DNA of 12,686 nucleotides from Comamonadaceae bacterium. GTDB taxonomy: Bacteria; Pseudomonadota; Gammaproteobacteria; Burkholderiales; Burkholderiaceae. Shown one piece after another: positions 8,447-12,686 of the stretch; the stretch's first letter is position 1; each line of letters begins with the position of its first letter. The stretch spans positions 1-12,686 of the forward strand of contig CANNNB010000050.1 in the NCBI GenBank assembly GCA_947505995.1. Reading direction: 5' to 3'. A model generated the notes under the pieces. It was not told the origin of the DNA and did not search any database. It saw only the letters and a program-made list of their open reading frames with translations. The translations under genes were made by a program, and so were the position numbers.

Positions 8447-8452
8447 GGGCTC

Positions 8453-9004
8453 ATGAAAATTCACCAGATGTCGGTCCAATATGACGAACGTCAAGATCGC
8501 TTGGCGCTTCGGGTTAGCAACCAGGACAATCAAGAATTCAGGCTTTGGCTCACACGCGCCATGACCCTGCGACTCCTGCCGCATCTGCAAGCCTCGGTGG
8601 TTCAATTAGAAGCACGCGACCCACAGGTCATGGCCACTGACACAACGGCCCAACAAATGCTGGCTGACTTGAAGCGCGAGAACTTTCTGGCAAAAGCAGA
8701 TTTTTCCACGCCCTTCGTCACGCAAAACCTCAATTTACCCCTTGGCGAAATACCCATGTTGGTCACGGATGTGCAGCTCAACCTTCACAACAGTGGCGGC
8801 CTTAACTTGTTGTTTCAAGATAAAAGCGGCGACAGAGCCAGTGGTGCATCTTGCGAATTCAATTTGCAGGCAGCCCTGCTGCATGGCTTGTTGCACCTCA
8901 TTGAGCAATCCCTCAAGAAGGCGCAATGGCAACAACCTGATTTTTCGCAACGTACCGAACAAGTGGAAACGCTTTCGTCAGAGCGCCCCAACTACAGGCA
9001 CTGA
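8453..9004 (+). CDS. Conserved-looking hypothetical protein, divergent from clpB
   Basis: I do not recognise this 183-residue protein. It has no signal peptide and no membrane segment, so it is probably cytoplasmic. Residues 1-48 alternate polar and hydrophobic residues and contain RLALRVSNQDNQEFRLWLTRAM, which looks like beta strands leading into a helix. The centre (about 85-135) is again strand-like, with NLPLGEIPMLVTDVQLNL. Residues about 138-160 (FNLQAALLHGLLHLIEQSLK) look like an amphipathic helix. The tail is polar. The codon use and composition resemble its neighbours, and the ORF fills the space between clpB and moaE exactly, with only 13 bp to the convergent moaE stop, so it is very likely a real gene. 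A later ATG at 8468 is possible, but neither start has a clear ribosome binding site. Confidence 0.8.
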   Translation: MKIHQMSVQYDERQDRLALRVSNQDNQEFRLWLTRAMTLRLLPHLQASVVQLEARDPQVMATDTTAQQMLADLKRENFLAKADFSTPFVTQNLNLPLGEIPMLVTDVQLNLHNSGGLNLLFQDKSGDRASGASCEFNLQAALLHGLLHLIEQSLKKAQWQQPDFSQRTEQVETLSSERPNYRH

Positions 9005-9017
9005 GCCCTCTTTCAAT

Positions 9018-9509
9018 TCAGCCTAGATTGCGCGATTGAATGCCCCAACGCGCAAGGGCATCGTCATCGCTCACCCGTGCATCAACCCATTTGGCGCCTT
9101 GTGGCGTGGCTTCTTTTTTCCAAAATGGCGCCTGTGTTTTCAAGTAGTCCATGAGGAATTCACAAGCTTTAAAGCTTTCGCCGCGGTGAGCTGACGATAC
9201 AGCCACCAAGACAATTTGTTCGGATGGCTTTAATTCCCCGACACGGTGAATGACATGGGCTTGATAGAAGTCAAAGCGTTGGTGGGCTTCCTCAATCATG
9301 GCTTCAATGGCCGATTCCGTCATGCCGGGATAGTGCTCAAGCGCCATGGAGACAATTTCATCAGCGGCATCGCCCGACAGCATGCGTGTGTCGCGCACGG
9401 TACCCACAAAACTGCAAATTGCACCAACCCGCAGGTCTCCCGCTCTAAGCTGGTCTAAGACTTTAGACACATTAAAGTCTTCGGTTTGAATGACAACACG
9501 AGGGTTCAA
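9018..9509 (-). CDS. moaE: Molybdopterin synthase catalytic subunit
   Basis: Together with MoaD it converts cyclic pyranopterin monophosphate to molybdopterin by adding two sulfurs to make the dithiolene. The 163-residue product (150 in E. coli) shows the family pattern: GAICSFVGTVRD near 29-40, LEHYPGM, HRVGELK near 88-94, SSAHRGESFKACEFLMDYLK with Lys124, and APFWKKE with Lys131; these two lysines correspond to the E. coli active-site Lys119 and Lys126. It ends with WVDAR and a short tail. The start is TTG at 9509: the codons upstream run straight into the in-frame moaD stop, the next in-frame ATG is deep inside the gene, and GGGAGG lies 7 nt ahead. Last gene of the hom-thrC-moeA-moaD-moaE operon. 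No terminator is visible after it. Confidence 0.95.
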   Translation of the reverse strand: MNPRVVIQTEDFNVSKVLDQLRAGDLRVGAICSFVGTVRDTRMLSGDAADEIVSMALEHYPGMTESAIEAMIEEAHQRFDFYQAHVIHRVGELKPSEQIVLVAVSSAHRGESFKACEFLMDYLKTQAPFWKKEATPQGAKWVDARVSDDDALARWGIQSRNLG

Positions 9510-9512
9510 GCT

Positions 9513-9761
9513 TCAGCCTCCCGTCACAGGTGGAAAGAAGGCCAACTCAGCATTTTCATGAAGCAGTGCATCCTCGTTGACCATGACCTGATTCAATGCC
9601 AGCCTAACAGACCGGTCTCGGCTCAAACAAGCATAAACACCGCCCCTTAACAACAATGCATCGCGGACTTGTCCTGCATTTTTTGCATCCGTGTGAAGTT
9701 CCTCTTGGGATTGCCCGACGGCCTCCCTCAAAGACGCAAAGTACCTGATGTTGATCCTCAT
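9513..9761 (-). CDS. moaD: Molybdopterin synthase sulfur carrier subunit
   Basis: A small ubiquitin-fold protein of 82 residues. Its C-terminal Gly-Gly is adenylated and converted to a thiocarboxylate, which gives sulfur to the precursor bound by MoaE. The sequence begins MRINIRYFASLREAVG, typical of MoaD, contains LNQVMVNED, and ends AFFPPVTGG with the required terminal Gly-Gly. I chose the ATG at 9761 because it overlaps the moeA stop as ATGA and gives the family length. A GTG at 9770 in the same frame would add three residues but has no ribosome binding site. Its stop codon lies 3 nt before the moaE start, in the same frame. Confidence 0.95.
   Translation of the reverse strand: MRINIRYFASLREAVGQSQEELHTDAKNAGQVRDALLLRGGVYACLSRDRSVRLALNQVMVNEDALLHENAELAFFPPVTGG
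9517..9522 (-). promoter_or_regulatory. Shine-Dalgarno of moaE inside the moaD Gly-Gly codons
   Basis: GGGAGG on the minus strand spans the last base of the Thr codon and most of the two final Gly codons (GGA GGC) of moaD. It lies 7 nt ahead of the moaE TTG start, which is ideal spacing. It supports TTG as the moaE start and compensates for that weak start codon. Confidence 0.75.
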
Positions 9762-11038
9762 TGGAGCCACTCAGAAAAGGGGTAAAAGCGCACCACATCG
9801 CCAGCCTGAATGGGGTTTGAACCCGGGTTGTCGACCACGCCATCTCCCCAAACCACGGAGGTTAAGACCCCGGAGCTTTGATTTGGAAAAAGATCAAGGC
9901 CGCCCTGTGCATTTCGTTTCACACGCAAAAACTCTCTGCGTTTGTCTGGCTTCGGTAAGTCAAAGTGAGCCACCAACTGAAGGGGCTCAGTTTGCACATT
10001 CAACACCCCTTGCAATGCCAACAAGAATGGTCGTACCAACAATTGAAAAGTTACAAAGCTTGAGACAGGATTGCCAGGCAAACCCATGAAATGAGCAGCA
10101 TGTTGAGCGTCTTGCGATGCCAGGAAGCCAAAAGCAAAAGGCTTACCAGGCTTCATTGAAATTTGCCACAAATTCAAGCCACCCAGAGCCTCAACAGCCG
10201 GCTTCACATGATCTTCTTCGCCAACGGAGACTCCCCCGCTGGTAAGCACCAAATCATGGTGTGTCGCAGCATTGCGCAAAACCGAGAAAGTGGCCTCGAA
10301 ATTGTCGGGCACGATGCCCAAGTCTGTCACTTCGCAACCAAGCCGAATGAGCAAGGCACGCAAGAAAAACCGATTGGAATTGTAAATAGCGCCGGGCCGC
10401 ATGTGCTCTGGCGCAACATCACCTGGCATTACCAATTCATCGCCTGTGGAAAATAAAGCAACACGTGGTTTTCGCGTCACTTCAAGTTTGGCTAAACCAA
10501 TGCTGGCGGCCATTCCCAAGCCAGCAGGATCGAGTCGAGTACCTTGCTTCAGTACCACGGCGCCTTGGGTCACATCTTCCCCACTGCGGCGAATCCATTG
10601 CCCCATATGAGGCACTGTGTTGACCACAATTTCTGGCACAACTGTTTCAGCATTGTCAGTCAAAGCAGCTTGTGTTTCTTCTTGCATGACCACCGCATTG
10701 GCACCGGGTGGAATGGGCGCACCTGTGAAAATGCGAGCGGCTTCACCTTGCTTCAAAGCGTGGCCATGCTGACCAGCAGGGATTCGCTGGGTCACCCGCA
10801 GTGATGCCCCGACCTGCCTGACATCTTCAATGCGCACAGCATAGCCATCCATGGAAGAGTTGTCTTGAGGCGGCACCTGAAGTCCAGACACAAGGTCATT
10901 TGCCAATACACGACCGTCCGCTTCAAATGTATGAACCCATTCGATTGGGCTCAAAACAGCCGCTTTTTGAAGGACCAAGGACAATGCTTCGTCCAGGGTC
11001 ATTAACGGGGGTCGCTTGAGGGCCTTGTCGGAACTCAT
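9758..11038 (-). CDS. moeA: Molybdopterin molybdenumtransferase
   Basis: Inserts molybdate into adenylylated molybdopterin to give active molybdenum cofactor. The 426-residue product has the whole family signature: DNSSMDGYA at 59-67, RIFTGAPIPPGANAVVMQE at 102-120, STGDEL at 197-202, TSGGVSVGEED at 266-276, MKPGKPFAFG at 295-304 and GLPGNPVSS at 319-327, followed by the C-terminal beta domain. Its ATG overlaps the thrC stop as ATGA (11038-11035), and its own stop overlaps the moaD ATG in the same way, so translation is likely coupled on both sides. No strong ribosome binding site precedes it. The partner adenylyltransferase (MogA or MoaB type) is not in the window. Confidence 0.97.
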   Translation of the reverse strand: MSSDKALKRPPLMTLDEALSLVLQKAAVLSPIEWVHTFEADGRVLANDLVSGLQVPPQDNSSMDGYAVRIEDVRQVGASLRVTQRIPAGQHGHALKQGEAARIFTGAPIPPGANAVVMQEETQAALTDNAETVVPEIVVNTVPHMGQWIRRSGEDVTQGAVVLKQGTRLDPAGLGMAASIGLAKLEVTRKPRVALFSTGDELVMPGDVAPEHMRPGAIYNSNRFFLRALLIRLGCEVTDLGIVPDNFEATFSVLRNAATHHDLVLTSGGVSVGEEDHVKPAVEALGGLNLWQISMKPGKPFAFGFLASQDAQHAAHFMGLPGNPVSSFVTFQLLVRPFLLALQGVLNVQTEPLQLVAHFDLPKPDKRREFLRVKRNAQGGLDLFPNQSSGVLTSVVWGDGVVDNPGSNPIQAGDVVRFYPFSEWLQ

Positions 11039-12489
11039 ACTTGTTCGTCGCAGTGCTGCACGATATAGGCTTTAACGGCATCAACCGATTTGGGCATAAC
11101 CAGAACCCGCTTTGGCAAAGCCTCAATGCCTTCATATTGAGCGGGGCAATCGGGTTCGCGGCCCAAGGCCTCAACCAATGTGGCGGAAAACTTGATGGGC
11201 AGCGCGGTTTCGAGCACCAACATGGGCACACCAGCTTGCGCCAGTGGCACAGCGACTTTCAAGCCATCTGCCGTGTGCGTGTCAATCATGATGTGATTAT
11301 CGGCATAGACATTTTGAATAGTTTGAAGTCGATCAGCATGCGTGCTCTTACCACTCAAGAATCCAAATTGTGTTTTGGCTTGGGCAAACAGCGGGTCCTG
11401 CCCCAAATCGAACCGACCTGTTTGGTTGAGTTGATCGTGAAATAAATTTTTAACCCGAGCTGCATCGCGTTGCAGCAAGTCAAAGACAAAACGTTCAAAG
11501 TTACTTGCTTTGGAAATGTCCATGGACGGGCTTGATGTTTCGTGCGTATCGGCTGTGCCACGAACGCGGTAAACACCTGTTCTAAAGAACTCGTCGAGCA
11601 CATCATTTTCATTGGTAGCCACAACCAGATGGGCAATGGGCAGACCCATCATGCGTGCGACATGACCAGCACACACGTTGCCAAAATTGCCGCTCGGCAC
11701 ACTGAAGCTGACTTCTTGTGTGTCGTTTTGAGTGGCTTGAAAGTAGCCTGCAAAGTAGTACACCACCTGCGCTAACAAGCGCGCCCAGTTGATGGAATTG
11801 ACGGTGCCAATTTTGTACTTGCGCTTGAACTCCAAATCGTTGCTGACGGCCTTCACAATGTCTTGGCAATCATCGAACACGCCTTGAATGGCAATGTTGT
11901 GAATGTTGGCGTCAAGCAAGCTGAACATTTGCGCTTGCTGAAAAGGACTCATGCGGCCTTCTGGGCTGGTCATGAATACACGCACTCCTTTTTTGCCGCG
12001 CATAGCGTACTCTGCCGCACTGCCAGTGTCCCCTGAAGTGGCGCCCAAAATATTGAGCTCCGCATTTCGACGCGTAAGCTCGTACTCAAACAAATTACCA
12101 AGCAACTGCATGGCCATGTCTTTGAAGGCCAATGTGGGGCCATTGGAAAGCGCTTGTAAGTAAACGACTGCGCCTGTTGCAGCCTTGGTTTTAAGGACCT
12201 TGATAGGCACAATTTCACGAGTACCAAAACTGGCCTCAGTGTATGTTTTCTGGCACAAGGCGCGCAAATCGTTAGATGGTATGTCGTCGATGTACAGAGA
12301 GAGTACTTCGTATGCCAAGGCGGCGTAGCCTTGCGTGTTGAATATCTGTCGCAAACCGCCCAACTGCAATGGAGAAATTTGCGGGTAGGTTTCAGGCAGA
12401 TACAAACCGCCATCAGGAGCCAAACCTTCTAGCAAGATTTCACAAAACCTTTTGCGATCTGTGTGACCGCGAGTGGACAGATAACGCAT
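11035..12489 (-). CDS. thrC: Threonine synthase
   Basis: A pyridoxal-phosphate enzyme that converts O-phosphohomoserine to threonine, the last step of threonine synthesis. The 484-residue product begins MRYLSTRG, the usual start of the long bacterial form, followed by APDGGLYLPE. The PLP lysine is Lys123 in GPTLAFKDMAMQLLG. The cofactor loop ATSGDTGSAAEYA lies near 150-162, and SVPSGNFGN near 263-271. The ATG overlaps the stop of hom as TGATG. A weak AAGGA lies 12 nt upstream, so the gene probably depends partly on coupling to hom. The downstream end overlaps moeA by 4 nt. Together with hom it forms the threonine part of the operon. Confidence 0.97.
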   Translation of the reverse strand: MRYLSTRGHTDRKRFCEILLEGLAPDGGLYLPETYPQISPLQLGGLRQIFNTQGYAALAYEVLSLYIDDIPSNDLRALCQKTYTEASFGTREIVPIKVLKTKAATGAVVYLQALSNGPTLAFKDMAMQLLGNLFEYELTRRNAELNILGATSGDTGSAAEYAMRGKKGVRVFMTSPEGRMSPFQQAQMFSLLDANIHNIAIQGVFDDCQDIVKAVSNDLEFKRKYKIGTVNSINWARLLAQVVYYFAGYFQATQNDTQEVSFSVPSGNFGNVCAGHVARMMGLPIAHLVVATNENDVLDEFFRTGVYRVRGTADTHETSSPSMDISKASNFERFVFDLLQRDAARVKNLFHDQLNQTGRFDLGQDPLFAQAKTQFGFLSGKSTHADRLQTIQNVYADNHIMIDTHTADGLKVAVPLAQAGVPMLVLETALPIKFSATLVEALGREPDCPAQYEGIEALPKRVLVMPKSVDAVKAYIVQHCDEQV

Positions 12490-12686
12490 CAGTTCAATTC
12501 TTCCTTGCGAATTTTCGTGATGGGGGCCATCACCGTGGGCAAAGCCTGCATTTGCGCCAACACATGGTTCATTTTGCCTTCCTGCGTCTCGTGAGTGAGG
12601 ATGATCACATCGGTTTGATTTTCGCCAGCTTGACTTACTTGGTCTGCCTCACGCTGAAGCACAGCATCGATGCTGATGTTGGCTTC
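12489..12686 (-). CDS. hom: Homoserine dehydrogenase, C-terminal end only
   Basis: Sixty-five C-terminal residues are present before the stop; the rest lies beyond the right edge. The translated end begins EANISIDAVLQRE, continues through TDVIILTHETQEGKMNHVLAQM and finishes ALPTVMAPITKIRKEELN. This is the ACT domain that ends the monofunctional homoserine dehydrogenase and usually gives threonine feedback control. The enzyme reduces aspartate semialdehyde to homoserine. Its stop overlaps the thrC start as TGATG, which supports the call. Any promoter for the operon must lie outside the window. Confidence 0.92.
   Translation of the reverse strand, partial: EANISIDAVLQREADQVSQAGENQTDVIILTHETQEGKMNHVLAQMQALPTVMAPITKIRKEELN

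Noticed and set aside
9000..9050. TTCAAT/ATTGAA inverted repeat as a terminator for moaE or the unknown gene
   Set aside because: Short AT-rich stem, 17-nt loop, no T run, and one arm lies in moaE coding sequence.
9762..9770. GTG start of moaD at 9770
   Set aside because: The ATG at 9761 overlaps the moeA stop as ATGA and gives the standard MoaD N-terminus.
11036..11060. Search for a molybdenum cofactor riboswitch before moeA
   Set aside because: moeA overlaps thrC by 4 nt, so there is no leader to hold one.
1..12686. Mobile elements, attachment sites, tRNA or rRNA genes
   Set aside because: No transposase, integrase, terminal repeats or tRNA-like cloverleaf was seen; almost all sequence is accounted for by core genes.

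Overview
The window looks like chromosomal DNA from a betaproteobacterium, most likely order Burkholderiales and perhaps a freshwater Comamonadaceae-type organism of moderate GC. This rests on recognisable protein sequences, on the hom-thrC-moeA-moaD-moaE order next to clpB, and on a lysine-tailed SWIB protein of a kind common in that group. No database search was possible, so the genus is not fixed. The window is dense core genome: no tRNA, rRNA, insertion sequence, integrase, phage gene or CRISPR array is visible.

Layout. Positions 1-1542 (minus) carry most of thrS, cut by the left edge. Behind a strong hairpin terminator lies aceA (1658-2977, minus). A 456-bp AT-rich divergent region (2978-3433) follows; it holds two phased palindromes near the aceA start, a separate nested dyad, and a candidate promoter with a 5' stem-loop for a small basic SWIB-domain protein (3434-3868, plus). 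A shared bidirectional terminator separates that gene from a convergent thiamine-pyrophosphate enzyme of the acetolactate-synthase family (3930-5681, minus). Then comes clpB (5751-8351, minus) behind a good heat-shock (sigma-32 type) promoter. Divergent from clpB is an unrecognised 183-residue protein (8453-9004, plus). The right part is one tightly packed minus-strand operon: hom (partial), thrC, moeA, moaD and moaE, joined by TGATG and ATGA overlaps and a 3-nt gap.

How the genes relate. hom and thrC make threonine from aspartate semialdehyde, and thrS at the other end charges tRNA with it. moeA, moaD and moaE perform the sulfur and molybdenum insertion steps of molybdenum cofactor synthesis and appear to be translated from the threonine operon message. 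aceA is the glyoxylate-shunt enzyme for growth on acetate or fatty acids, and its upstream palindromes suggest repressor control. clpB is the heat-shock disaggregase.

Most of the window is ordinary housekeeping DNA. I do not see a clear new multi-gene system. The places most worth a second look are the aceA/SWIB intergenic region, the lysine-tailed SWIB protein, the unknown gene opposite clpB with a possibly leaderless start, and the moaD/moaE junction, where the codons for the catalytic Gly-Gly tail double as a ribosome binding site.
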